64,000 nucleotides of DNA from Bos javanicus (lineage: Eukaryota; Chordata; Mammalia; Artiodactyla; Bovidae), in assembly GCF_032452875.1 (NCBI RefSeq), contig NC_083878.1, positions 56,773,378-56,837,377 on the forward strand, read 5' to 3'. The position numbers were made by a program, and so were the translations under genes. Position 1 is the first letter of the stretch. Each line of letters starts with the position of its first letter. This document shows, one piece after another, positions 10,439 through 21,242 of this stretch. The notes beneath the pieces were generated by a model. It did no database searches. It had not been told where the DNA came from and worked only from the letters and a program-made list of their open reading frames with translations.

Positions 10439-11206
10439 TGTAGATACATTGTAGTTATATATACACATTGTTCAAAATGTGCTACTCTCTTTAAGGAGTT
10501 CTTGCACCAACTTTCCTTTTTCCCAAATTGAACTTGATCCATTGTTATAGTCAAGTAAGCCATGTTTTTTTTTTTTTTTTAATGAGATTTTCAAACAGTC
10601 AGTTTCCTACATGTACAGAGAAAAAACTTTAAAGCCTCAGTTGCTCCTTTCTCCTCTGTCACTTTTACTCATGGGCAGAGTTCTTTGTAATTCCTCAGAC
10701 CCCTGTCAACAGATGGAAACTGTATTTATACTGATAATTCAAGCGAAAACAGAAACATAATCAATGATTTTTTTTTTTTTTTTTGCCTCAAACGTGGGTG
10801 GTTTTAGCCAAGTAATTTATATTGGTCAAAATAACTAAAATCACTATTTATCTTTGATTATATTTACACAGCTTGAAAAAAAAAAAAAACACCAAACCTG
10901 ATAATTCGCATGTCAACGGTTGTACTCCTAGAGGCATGTTTTTGACCTAGATTTTCCCAATGAGATATCCTTGGCAAAATGAGAAAGACAGTGATATTTA
11001 TTTTGTATGCTTCTATTTTCCTTTTCAACATCTCTGTGCCCCAATTCGCTTTGCCTGTGAGTCACTCATACATTCTATCCCAGAAGTCTCAAGTCCCCAG
11101 ACGCTTGTATTCAGTTACCATTAGCACTTTGATTTTTGCTAAGGTTTAAGCTTAAAATAAGGTGGAGTGTTATGGCTTCCAGTGATACTTTCATTGAACT
11201 AATAAT
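10439..11206. other. Unassigned, with poly(T)/poly(A) tracts
   Basis: Homopolymer tracts at 10565-10580 (T), 10769-10784 (T) and 10876-10889 (A) suggest eroded retrotransposon tails, but I could not name bodies for them. No gene seen. Confidence 0.4.
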
Positions 11207-11956
11207 GCAGATGACACCACCCTTATGGCAGAAAGTGAGGAGGAACTCAAAAGCCTCTTGATGAAAGTGAAAGAGGAGAGTGAAAAAGTTGGCTTAAAGC
11301 TCAACATTCAGAAAACTAAGATCATGGCATCCGGTCCCATCACTTCATGGCAAATAGATGGGGAAACAGTGGAAACAGTGTCAGACTTTATTTTTGGGGC
11401 TCCAAAATCACTGCAGATGGTGACTGCAGTCATGAAATTAAAAGACGCTTACTCCTTGGAAGGAAAGTTATGACCGACCTAGACAGCATATTAAAAAGCA
11501 GAGATATTACTTTGCCAATAAAGGTCCATCTAGTCAAGGCTATGGCTTTCCCAGTGGTCATGTATGGATGTGAGAGTTGGACTGTGAAGAAGGCTGAGCG
11601 CCAAAGAATTGATGCTTTTGAACTGTGGTGTTGGAGAAGACTCTTCCAGTCCATACTAAAGGAGACCAGTCCTGGGTGTTCATTGGAAGGACTGATACTG
11701 AGGCTGAAACTTCAATACTTTGGCCACCTCATGAGAAGAGTTGACTCATTGTAAAAGACCCTGATGCTGGGAGGGATTGGGGGCAGGAGGAGAAGGGGAT
11801 GACAAAGGATGAGATGGCTGGATGGCATCACTGACTCGATGCATATGAATTTGGGTGAACTCCAGGAGCTAGCGATGGACAGGGGGCCTGGTGTGCTGCG
11901 ATTCATGGGGACGCAAAGAGTTGGACATGACTGAGTGAATGAACTGAACTGAACTG
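11207..11956 (+). mobile_element. BovB LINE 3' fragment
   Basis: Begins exactly in the RT catalytic box (ATGCAGATGACACCACCC, the ADDTTLM codons) and ends TGAACTGAACTG. Frames 11225-11473 and 11347-11754 cover SLLMKVKEESEKVGLKLNIQ and KITADGDCSHEIKRRLLLGR, with a frameshift near 11395. A 31-bp deletion joins CWRRLF to QSILKETSPG near 11645. Short TSD AATAAT at 11201-11206 and 11957-11962. Confidence 0.94.
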
Positions 11957-12104
11957 AATAATCAAAAATTTTAAAAAAAAATTCAATGAGAAGATTTTAA
12001 GCAATATGACTTCCTGGGAGGGAAAGGGATTACTTTTCTGAGCTCCTCAAATTATATCAACATATTTTTATAAAACCGGTGTTAGTGATCATAGCTAATA
12101 TTTT

Positions 12105-12325
12105 GAGGCTGCGTCCTATATGCTAGCCATTAAGCCAAACTCTGCATGGTTTATTTCAATAAATACCTTCAGTAGAATGAAGTGAGTATTCTTATCCTTA
12201 CTTTATAGGTTAGAAAAGTTAAGCTGAGTGAGGTTAAGTAACTTTCCCAGTCACACAACTGGAAAGTGGAAGACCAGATGAGTATGACTCCAAATACCAG
12301 ACTCTTAAAACTTGTAGTCTGCTAT
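12105..12325 (-). mobile_element. MIR SINE, antisense
   Basis: Contains the antisense core: AAGCTGAGTGAGGTTAAGTAAC, then CCCAGTCACACAACTGG, then ACCAGACTCTTAAAAC. Confidence 0.75.
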
Positions 12326-12394
12326 TGATGGTAAGTATTGTTTAACTGTTGGCAGTCACATAGTGTTCTTAGAACAGTACTCTGAAATCTCCAT

Positions 12395-12560
12395 CCAGAT
12401 GTGTCACTAATTAACTGTTTGGATTTAACTAAGTCATTCATGCTTTCTTAGTTATAGTTTCCTCCTGTTCATAAAGGAGAGATCTCAACTAAATGAACCA
12501 TGAGTTTCTTCCTTCACATATAATTCTAGAATAGTCTATTATAAATCACCTTTGATATGG
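12395..12560 (+). mobile_element. MIR SINE, sense
   Basis: TGTCACTAATTAACTGTTTGG, then TTAGTTATAGTTTCCTCCTGTTCATAAAGGA, follows the MIR core in the sense direction. Diverged. Confidence 0.5.
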
Positions 12561-13859
12561 CAGATATCAATTCTAAAATATTGGGCTATACTTCTTTATT
12601 CATGCACAGAAATGGTAAAATGATCCCAATCTTATTGAATTAAGAGCAAGATTAAACTTCCTATCCTGGAGAGTTTTTCTTCGGCTTCTGTGAAACATGC
12701 CGATTGCTGTTATTGCCCATACATTTTGAATTGTTTGGTTTCTTAACTGTTAACTGAAATGTAATTTCATTTGCATAATATAAGACTAGTGTGGTGATTA
12801 GCCCTCTTCTTACTAATTGCCACCTAATTAACCTGCTTTAGATGCCTTGGTGTCAGTGCAGCATCTAAATATTATCTTTTCACCTTAGTTGATTCATAGG
12901 GATGCGATTACTTTTTATGGCTTATAAAATTTAAAATTAATTGCATTGCAGCTAGAGATATGGCTCAACCTTATATCTCAAAAAAGGTCCATTAGGTAAT
13001 TATTTGATAACTAATTAAGTTTTAGCCACCTCACTAAATCAACTTAAAATGTCCCTTTTATAAAATAGATTTAAAGGGTCACAAGAGACTTCTGAAAAAT
13101 CCATCTCAGAGTCAAACTTACTATTCAGATTGTCTCTTTATGGTTTCTTAGGAACATCTATCCATCATGGTTAAATTCCTGTCCTAGGATTAGAAACCTC
13201 TTATGTCCCATTTTAAAGGCAGAACTTTGACAAAGAGAAAGTATCTTATATTGAACTGAAATTGATGACAGCTTCAATATCTGTTAACAACCTGGAGTTG
13301 TTTTATGATCTGCTCTGGGTTGCTGTTCCTACCTCCTACCTTTATCTCCTTTCTGTGCCCTCTCAACCCCTTCCTAGAAGCCTGAGACAGAAGAACCAAG
13401 ACATAGATCCATGCCTCCCAGGCCTGGATTTGATTTGCTGATTTGTAGACATTTTAAAATTTCACTGAGTGAATATAGTCACTGAATCATTGAACCTAGG
13501 GAGTTATCGGCTATCTCAGAAAGTGCTGATAAATACTATCAAAAGAAGAAATAATCCTTAATCCCTTGTATTAGAAAAAATCACTTTAAAAGATGAGAGC
13601 TTCATGAAATCAAATAAATTGTAACATGTTAAAATTCTAAAAGCTAAGGGTCAGAGATTACATACAGCACATCAAACTGAAGATGTCATAAATATAACTT
13701 AATGCTCAGCTATTTTTCATCCTCTGAAGCTTTTATCAATGTGCCTATTCATTTTTCTGTAGTAGGTAGACATTTGTGATATTTCATTTCCTCATGTACT
13801 TTACTAGTTTTGATTTCTTGAAATAAACTCTATGGGCCATTTTGGATTCATTGATTAAA
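12561..13859. other. Low-repeat AT-rich DNA, many TAATTA-type motifs
   Basis: No named repeat and no coding signal in 1.3 kb. Between about 12760 and 13060 there is an octamer-like ATTTGCAT and a cluster of homeodomain-type cores (CCTAATTAACC, AAATTAATTGC, GTAATTATTTG, ACTAATTAAG). Function, if any, cannot be read from one sequence. Confidence 0.4.
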
Positions 13860-14345
13860 CACATATTTATTTTATACCATTATATTTTAAATATTGTACA
13901 AGTTTTCAGGATATAGTGCTGAAAATGACATACTCTCTGAACTCAGGAGATTTAGAGAAAATTAGGAAACATGGGCATTAAACAAATGATGACCAGGATT
14001 TTGAATGTAGAAGCATGATATGCTAATAAGCCAAAAAATGGAGGACTCTCTTAGGTCTCATGCTTCAGAGTTGGGGGGGGAGTCCACTGAACAAAAATGA
14101 TGTCTAAGCTGAGTATGGAAGTAGGATTATCAAATTGGTACCCTGTTAGTGGTGCTGGTAGGCACTCCATGATTGGCATGGGGTCATAGGCATGGGAAAT
14201 ATTAAGTTTTAATCCAAGAAAGACAGACATGGGTGAAGAGCCTGGAGGAGCTCTATATGACTTCAGAGGACAGGGCAAGGGGAGAGAGGGGAGACTAATG
14301 TGGAGGGGTAGCCAGGGCCACTTGATGAAGGACTGTGAAGCCATG
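13860..14345 (+). mobile_element. L2 LINE 3' region
   Basis: Sense L2 order: ACACATATTTATTTTATACC, TTTTCAGGATATAGTGCTGAAAATGAC, CAAATGATGACCAGG, TAGCCAGGGCCACTTGATGAAGGACTGTGAAGCCATG. Diverged, as expected of L2. Cut by the SINE at 14346. Confidence 0.6.
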
Positions 14346-14553
14346 TTTGGGCTTCCACTGTGGATCAGCAGTAAGGAATCTCCCTGCAATACAGAAGATA
14401 CAAGTTCCACCCCTGGGTCAGGAAGATAGACTGGAGGAGAGTGGCAACCCACTCCAGTATTCCCGGCTGGAAAATCCCATGAACAGAGGAGCCTGGTGGG
14501 CTACAGTCCACGGGGTGGCAAAGAGTTGGACACGACTGAAGCAATTGAGCTCA
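14346..14553 (+). mobile_element. Bov-tA SINE
   Basis: TGGGCTTCCACTGTGGATCAGC head, CAACCCACTCCAGTATTCCC middle and GAGTTGGACACGACTGAAGC 3' part. It interrupts the L2 on its left. Confidence 0.92.
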
Positions 14554-14608
14554 CATACACACATCACAAATATTTGCTTTTACAAAGTGAGGCAGTCTAT
14601 AAAATTAT

Positions 14609-16058
14609 CAGTTCAGTTCAGTTGCTCAGTTGTGTCTGATTCTTTGCGACCCCATGGACTGCAGCACACCAGGCCTCCCTGTCCATCACCAACTCCTGGA
14701 CTTTACTCAAACTCATGTCCATTAAGTCAGTGATGACATCCAACCATCTCATCCTCTGCCATCCCCTTCTCTTCCTGCTTTCAGTCTTTCCCAGCATCAG
14801 GGTCTTTTCCAATGAGTCAGTTCTTCTTATCAGGTGGCCAAAGTATTGGAGTTTCAGCTTCAGCCTCAGTCCTTCCAATGAGTATTCTGTACTGATTTCC
14901 TTTAAGATAGACTGGTTGTATCTCCTTGCAGTCCAAGGGAATCTCAAGAGTCTTCTCCAACTCCACAGTTTAAAAGCATCAATTCTTCAGTGCTCAGCTT
15001 TCTTTATAGCCCAACTCTCACATCCATACATAACTACTGGAAAAACCATAGCTTTGACTAAACAGAACTTTGTTGGCAGAGTAATGTCTCTGGCTTTTTA
15101 ATATGCTATCTAGGTTGATCATAACTTTTCTTCCAAGGAGCAAGCATCTTTTAATTTCATGGCTGCAGTCACCATCTACAGTCATTTTGGAGCCCCCAAA
15201 ATAAACACTGTTTCCACTGTTTCCCCATCTATTTGCCATGAAGTGGTGGGACTGGATGCCATGTCTTAGTTTTCTGAATGTTGAGCTTTAAGTCAACTTT
15301 TTCACTCTCCTCTTTGACTTTCATCAAGGGGCTTTTTAGATCTTCTTCACTTTCTGCCATAAGGGTGTTATCATCTGCATATTGGATGTTATTGATATTT
15401 CTCCCGGCAATTTTGGTTTCAGCTTGTGCTTCCTCCAGTCCAGCACTTCTCATGATGTGCTCTTCATATAAGTTAAATAAGCAGGGTGACAATATACAGT
15501 TTTGACGTACTCCTTTCCTTATTTGGAACCTGTCTGTTTTTCCATGTCCAGTTTTAACTGTTGATTCTTGACCTGAGTACAGATTTCTCAGGAGGCAGGT
15601 CAGGTGGATTGGTATTCCCATCTCTTGAAGAATTTTCCACAGTTTATTGTGATTCACACAGTCAAAGGCTTTGGCATAGTCAATAAACCAGAAATAGATA
15701 TTTTTATAGAATTCTCTTGCTTTTTTGATGATCCAATGGATGTTGGCAATTTCTGGTTCTGCCTTTTCTAAATCCAGCTTGAACATCTGGAAGTTCATGG
15801 TTCACGTACTGTTGAAGCCTGGCCTGGAGAATTTTGAGCATTACTTTGCTAGTATGTGAGATGATTGCGGTTGTGCGGTAGTTTGAGCATTCTTTGGCAT
15901 TGCCTTTCTTTGGGGTTGGAATGAAAATTGACCTTTTCCAGTCCTGTGGCCACTGCTGAGTTTTCCACATTTGCTGACATATTGAGTGCAGCACTTTCAC
16001 AGCATCATCTTTTAGGATTTTAATAGCTCAACTGGAATTTCATCACCTCTACTAGCTT
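14609..16058 (-). mobile_element. BovB LINE, 1.45 kb, 5'-truncated
   Basis: Antisense BovB from the 3' end (CAGTTCAGTTCAGTTGCTCAG) up to the codons for NKASGGDEIPVEL. Minus-strand frames 15704-16000, 15229-15798, 15018-15239 and 14618-14947 tile the RT in order. The 189-residue frame holds YFWFIDYAKAFDCVNHNKLW, FQIRKGVRQNCILSPCLFNL and an intact catalytic YADD at 15370-15381. Indels between the frames make it non-functional. Confidence 0.95.
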
Positions 16059-16081
16059 AGATTGCTAATAATCTATAAGTA

Positions 16082-16316
16082 CAGTTGATCCTTGAACAAT
16101 GTAAGTTTCAACTATGTGGGTCCACTTATACACAGATATTTTTTTCAGTAGTAAGTATGCAATTTTATGTGACCCATGGATGGCTGAATCTGAAAATGCA
16201 GAATAGCATAAATGGAGGAAGAGTGAGTACAGAGGGCTGAGTGTAAGTTACATGTGGATTTTCAACTGAGTGGAAAGCCTGTGCCCCTAACTCCTGCATT
16301 GTTTAAGGGTCAACTG
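16082..16316. mobile_element. Tigger-type MITE (TcMar DNA transposon)
   Basis: 235 bp with terminal inverted repeats: CAGTTGATCCTTGAACAATG at the left, and CATTGTTTAAGGGTCAACTG at the right (18 of 20 inverted matches). A TA dinucleotide duplicates on each side (16080-16081 and 16317-16318). The internal GGGTCCACTTATACACAGAT phrase fits the Tigger family. No transposase. Confidence 0.88.
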
Positions 16317-16404
16317 TAGTATCATAACTTTGAGAAAATTTAATGGGAAAAAAACAAAAGAGAGAGATGGATTCAGTCTAATACTAATAATAGTTTCTCC
16401 TATT

Positions 16405-16525
16405 TATGTAGTAATTTATAATTTTTAAAACATCTTCAAATATTTTATTGGATTTAAACATCTTAACCTTTTTAGATAGGCAGGATAAATGTTACTATTC
16501 TTGTTTTATAGATAAATAAAGCTAC
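16405..16525 (-). mobile_element. Probable MIR remnant, antisense
   Basis: AAATATTTTATTGGATTTAAACATC and GTTACTATTCTTGTTTTATAGAT follow the antisense 3' half of MIR. Confidence 0.4.
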
Positions 16526-16726
16526 CTTTTGCTTTCAGGAACCACCTCACCTATTCTAAGCTATATGGTTTATGCAGGGATCACCCACTTTCCAGTCTCA
16601 GGAAAGAAGCCTGATAATATAGAAGCCAATCAATATCTCAAATCCCTTGTCCACGGTGACTGGCTCAAGGATAGGTTCCTAATCTAGTAAGAACCAATGA
16701 GATGGAAAGATTCTTGAGATTTCTTG
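16526..16726. other. Unassigned, possibly an old DNA-transposon remnant
   Basis: CTTGTCCACGGTGACTGGCTCAAGGATAGG and AGAACCAATGAGATGG recall an old mammalian repeat, but I cannot name it. Confidence 0.3.
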
Positions 16727-17110
16727 TTTTTTTTTTCTTTGGAGGAAAACATCTTTTTATTTATTGGAAGGGGTTTTGAACAGGAGAGACTGTCATTCCC
16801 CAATGAGAAAAAGTGAAAATGTAAGGTATTAAACTACTTCAACCTTTCTCACCAGTTCATGAAGGGTTGCTGAAGCTGCAAAAGAATCACCATACAGGGA
16901 ATTGAAAGTGAAGTTGAAGTCTTGGAGGGGAGCATGGTAGACAAACTGATCTCCAGTGACATTGTTTGCAATGTTGATTAAATTTTGCCTGAAATCTGGG
17001 TTACCCCAGAACTTTGCAATTTTGTAAGCAAATGTTATTTTTTTCATACTGTTTAACCCAATTTGAATTTTCAATCACTCTCACTTTAAAGGGGCATAAA
17101 CAATAAACAA
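16727..17110 (-). pseudogene. Retrocopy-like ORF, unrecognised
   Basis: Minus-strand frame of 81 codons (16829-17074) that reads like protein (KFWGNPDFRQNLINIANNV, then SLYGDSFAASATLHELVRKV) and ends at TAA. About 70 bp downstream on the same strand there is AATAAA (in TTTATTTATTGG, near 16757) and 20-25 bp further an A10 tract (T10 on the plus strand at 16728-16737). A short 3' UTR, poly(A) signal and A tract suggest an mRNA-derived retrocopy. I do not recognise the parent and found no TSD, so chance remains possible. Confidence 0.35.
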
Positions 17111-18098
17111 TAACCTGTGTTAACTGAAATATATGTGTGTTTGTTATGATTAGTGCAAGAAACAGAGATACTAATCCTAGTAATCAAGACAAAGGTGTTT
17201 GTTTGTTTGTTTTTCCCCCTGTCAAATTCAAGATTTTTGGAAATAATTCAGGTCTGTTACAGTGCTCTGTTCAGGGAATCAAGATCCTTCTTTCATGCAA
17301 ATTTTCCACATCCCAAGATTACCTTATGGTCCAAAATGATTCTTGGAGCTCCAGTCATTATGTCTATCTTCCAATAAGTAGGAAAAAAGGAAAAAAAGAT
17401 GTCATCATCTTTCCTCTTGAGGACACTTTTTGGAATTTGCACACGTCACTTCTGCTTATACCCCATTGACCAAAACTTAATCAAACAGCCTGACCTATCT
17501 GCCTAAAGAACCTGAGATAGATAAGTTATATTGTTGTTGGCAATGTGTCAAACAAAAAATTAGTGTACTATTCTTAAAGAAGAGGGCAGAATCCATAGGT
17601 AGGGGCAATCAGCAGGCTCTGATACAGAAGGATATAAGGAGTTCATAGAAGTGAGATAAAAAAGGCAACTCTGAAAGGCTAGAAGGCAGAATCATAGGAA
17701 CAGTTTCCTAGCAAGAGAGCAATGGGATTCTAGCTAATGTCCATCCCTGTCTCCCCTGAACAGGAAGCAAAGCTCTGGAGAAGAGCAATTTATAGCCTGA
17801 GCTTGAGTCATGTGGTAGCCCCATGGCTATGCAGATGTGATGAGAAGGCTCCACCTGTTGGGTTTCTGTGATAGGAGGCAGCACTTATGTTTACCATACC
17901 AATAGGATTACATGTAGTGAGAAAAAAACAATTTTCCAAAACAAATTTGGCACTGCTGTGTGAAGATGAAATCTCAAGGCAAATTAATAGCAATATCAAT
18001 AATGATAATAATACAAAATTTTGCTGTGTCTCAGGAAGTGACCTTTCCTTGAAATACAGATAGCTAGAGGCAGAGCCAGGAATGTGTATGTGTGTCAG

Positions 18099-18099
<1 letters not shown>
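17111..18099. other. Low-repeat DNA, unassigned
   Basis: No repeat I can name. The 110-residue frame at 17137-17469 has no recognisable domain and is crossed by a (GTTT)n run. (TGTTTGTT)-like simple sequence at 17198-17212. Confidence 0.45.

Positions 18100-18134
<35 letters not shown>
18100..18134. repeat. (TG)n microsatellite
   Basis: Uninterrupted TG dinucleotides directly abutting the 3' side of the antisense SINE at 18135, as expected if the SINE tail seeded it. Confidence 0.95.
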
Positions 18135-18136
<2 letters not shown>

Positions 18137-18337
18137 GTTGCTTCATTCATGTCTGAGTCTTTGCAACCCCATAGACTGTAGCCTTTCAGGCTCCTCTGTC
18201 CATGGAATTCTCCAGGCAAGAACACTGGAGTGGGTAGCCATTTCCTACTCCAGGGGATCTTCCTGACCTAGTAATTGAACCCTGGTACACTGCATTAAAG
18301 GTAAATTCTTTACCGTCTGAGCCACCAGTGAATTCCA
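18135..18337 (-). mobile_element. Bov-tA SINE
   Basis: Antisense copy: TAGTTGCTTCATTCATGTCTG, TGTCCATGGAATTCTCCAGG, CTTTACCGTCTGAGCCACCAG. Confidence 0.93.
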
Positions 18338-18454
18338 GAATCAGACTCAACTTTTCCAACATCCAGTTCAGTGCTTTTCACATATTACAACTCTAAACTA
18401 TGTAATTCATGGAGGGAACTAAAATACTAGTGTTCTTACTGCAGCTCTTTTATC

Positions 18455-18625
18455 AGACATTATTTCATTTTCATTTTGTATTTTTGTTCTTACAAGAGTC
18501 CTAGGATCTAGAGAGAAGATTTACCAATATTTCTCAGATGAGGAGACAAAGAGTTGAAAGATATGATTTATAAGAGAACTTGAACTCAGATCTTTGACTC
18601 CTATTTCAGTGTTTGTTCTACTTGG
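18455..18625 (-). mobile_element. MIR SINE remnant, antisense
   Basis: CTCAGATGAGGAGACAAAGAG followed by GAACTTGAACTCAGATCTTTGACTCC follows the antisense MIR core. Confidence 0.5.
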
Positions 18626-18628
18626 ACG

Positions 18629-18849
18629 CTGGTTCTCAGCCTAAGGTGATATTGCCACTCCTATCTCACCCTGGTCAGGGATATTCAGCAATATCTGGAG
18701 ACATTTTGGTCATCACTACTGGTTGGAAGGTGCTACTGGTTTCCAGTGGGTAGTGGGCATGGATGCTGCTTAATTTCATTTGAATATAGAACCTAGAACA
18801 GTTTCCCACAAGAAAATGTAAAGAAAACCAATGTTGAGAAACCCTAATG
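18629..18849. mobile_element. MER20 (hAT-Charlie) DNA transposon remnant
   Basis: Ends with degenerate inverted repeats (CTGGTTCTCAG at the left, GTTGAGAAACCC at the right) and contains GCAATATCTGGAGACATTTTGG and GGTGCTACTGGTTTCCAGTGGG, diagnostic of MER20. Confidence 0.8.
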
Positions 18850-19064
18850 ATGGAATATTTACTCTCTGATAATTTTTAGCCCAAAGAGTCTCAGTCCAAT
18901 TCTCTTTGATAGATGTGGGGTACAATTTATCAAGCCTCTGATTCCGTACAGCACCAGTCCAGTTGGAGTTCTATTTCCCTTTGCCTTTTACCAGGTGAGT
19001 TAGGCATCCAGGGAACCCCACTGCATCAATGTAGAGTTATACTTTTTTCACCTCCCATGGGTAG

Positions 19065-19470
19065 AGAGCATAGTCTGACTGGGGTGTGAGTGTTGGTTCT
19101 GATATTGACTATACTCCCAAGTGGTGCAGTAGTGAAGAATCAGCCTGCCAGTGCAGGAGATGCAGGAGACACATATTTGACCCATGGGTCGGGAAGATCC
19201 CCTGGAGTAGGAAATGGCAACCCACTCCATTCTTGCCTTGAGAATTCTATGGACAGAGGAGCCTGGCAGGCTATAGTCCATGGTGTCAAAAAGAGTCAGA
19301 CATGACTGGGCACACCAATCTGACACTGACTAGGCATGTGACCTTGGATTAATTATAACTTTCCAAGACTCACAATCCTAACTCACAAAACAGAAGTGAT
19401 ATTCTTTACCTATTTCAGATGCATCATGAAGTTCAAATTAATAAAGCATGTAAAGCACTTGATACATAAT
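19065..19470 (+). mobile_element. MIR SINE, split by a Bov-tA
   Basis: Left part AGTGTTGGTTCTGATATTGAC; right part GCATGTGACCTTGGATTAATTATAAC through TGTAAAGCACTTGATACATAATAAAT. The SINE at 19111 interrupts the core. Confidence 0.7.
19111..19318 (+). mobile_element. Bov-tA SINE inside a MIR
   Basis: AAGTGGTGCAGTAGTGAAGAATC head and GAGTCAGACATGACTGGGCAC end. Decayed TSD TCTGATATTGACT at 19098 against TCTGACACTGACT at 19319 (11 of 13). Confidence 0.92.
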
Positions 19471-20137
19471 AAATTCCTGATTTAGGTATTTTTGTTATGT
19501 ATTTTTAAAAGTTTTTTAAAATACATAATTTTTGTTTTTCAATACAATTGTTTTCTTGTATTTAGAAAAACATAAAATTTACCTTTGTTCAACATTGTAT
19601 GCCCAAGTACATTGATGTCCATCTGTATCAAGTCTCAATTCTATCCCTGGTCTCTACATTTCACTGACTGATCCCTACCAGTTGTAAAATATAATGATAT
19701 TTCAACATTACTATATATATATATATATTGCTTTTAAAATATATTTCCAAAGCTAGTAAGCTTTTGATAGAACTTTCGAGGGACCCAAGTTTCATGAATG
19801 AAATAAGACAAAACTCTGTAATGACCATTCATTTGCCTCCTTCAAAAGTGGGTTAGTAACAGATTTTCCCTTAAACCAAAAGGTAAGGCTTACTGCATTC
19901 AAGATTTTCTATTTAACACAACAATGCTCTTTGAAGGTCTAGTCTTAAATCATTTTCAACCATAAGCAAAGATAAAATGATAGGTGAATATATAAACGCT
20001 TCATTGGAACTGGCGTTCTGCTGGGTATGAGGGTTTGTTTCCAAGCCTGAAGATTTATGGTCCAAAGAGGATTTCATACGTGTGTAAACAGATAGCTCTC
20101 TTATAGAAAGGAACTCACTGACACGTGAGTGCAAAGT
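19471..20137. other. Unassigned AT-rich DNA
   Basis: Contains a short (TA)n run at 19713-19729. No gene or named repeat. Confidence 0.45.
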
Positions 20138-20352
20138 GCATGTGTGCATGCTAAGTCACTTCAGTGTCCAACTTTTTGCGACCCTATGGACTATAAGCCC
20201 TCCAGGCTCCTCTGTCCATGGGATTCTTCAGGCAAGAATACTGGAGTGAGTTGACATGCTTCCCTTCAAGGGATTTTCTGGACCCAGGGATTGAACCATG
20301 TCTCCTGCATTGGCAGGTGGTTTCTTTATCACCAGTGCCCCCTGGAAGGCCC
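20138..20352 (-). mobile_element. Bov-tA SINE
   Basis: Antisense copy with a TG-rich tail (GCATGTGTGCATGCTAAGTC) at the left and GGCAGGTGGTTTCTTTATCACC near the head end. Confidence 0.92.
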
Positions 20353-20383
20353 AAGTGGGAAATAGAAGTACTACATACAAAAT

Positions 20384-20640
20384 AATGATGAAGGAAGAAC
20401 AAGGAGAGTTTTAGAGTTGGCATTTAATATGGATCTTGGTGAATGAGATGACATTTTTCATGCATTGAAGATGTCATAGGTCACACAAATAGAGGACAAT
20501 CTTGTGAGCAGATACAATGTGTAGGGGGCTTGGGCAAGGACAAGGGTGATGGTGTGAAGCTAGATATACTTTGGTGTGGTTGAGTTAACAATCACAGGCT
20601 ATGTAGGAAAGCAATACTAGAGAGGGAAGGAGATTTATTA
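20384..20640 (+). mobile_element. Probable L2 LINE fragment
   Basis: GATGACATTTTTCATGCATTGAAG and GGGGCTTGGGCAAGGACAAGG follow the sense L2 3' region. Diverged. Confidence 0.4.
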
Positions 20641-21022
20641 AAAAAAAAAAAAAGCTTCTTAAGGGAAACATCATATATCATTTTGCTACAAGTGGCCTGG
20701 AGCACCCATGGAAACTCACTTTGCATACATGTATGCATGCAGTGTACTATTCAAAACCAGAGTGCAGAACTCAGAGGCTGATAAACAGGATTGGGTGGGA
20801 TGAACTCCATAGACGATGACTATACCTCTTGACTCTGCATGTGAGCAGTCTCAGTCTTATTGTCTTGTTTAAATGAATGAAAGTAATCAATAAAACATAT
20901 TATATAAAAAAGGATAGAAATAACATAATTTAATGTAAATGAAAATATCATCCCCCTCTAACTTCATGATTGGAATACTTTCTTTAATAAAAAATAATGT
21001 GACTTAAAAAAAGTTGGGTTTA

Positions 21023-21025
<3 letters not shown>
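20641..21025. other. Unassigned
   Basis: A13 tract at 20641-20653. The rest shows no repeat or coding signal that I know. Confidence 0.4.
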
Positions 21026-21076
<51 letters not shown>

Positions 21077-21090
21077 CATATATATACACA
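21026..21090. repeat. Compound (TG)n(TA)n microsatellite
   Basis: TG units to about 21062, then TA units (TATATATATATACATATATA). A candidate length polymorphism. Confidence 0.95.
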
Positions 21091-21094
21091 TATT

Positions 21095-21215
21095 CATTAA
21101 CAAACCTTTCATTGAGCATTTACTATATTCTGGGCACCAAGCTGGGTGCTAGGGACAGAAGAATGAGTATGAAATAAAGTCTCTCTCTTAACAGAGCTTA
21201 GGAAAGTTTCCCAAA
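21095..21215 (+). mobile_element. L2 LINE fragment
   Basis: CATTGAGCATTTACTATATTCTGGGCACCAAGCTGGGTGCTAGGGACAG is the conserved L2 3' phrase. Confidence 0.75.
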
Positions 21216-21242
21216 GGTAAGTAAAGGATCCTACGGAATCCT

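Noticed and set aside
17137..17469. 110-residue open frame
   Set aside because: Overlaps simple GTTT sequence and shows no domain; expected by chance in 64 kb.
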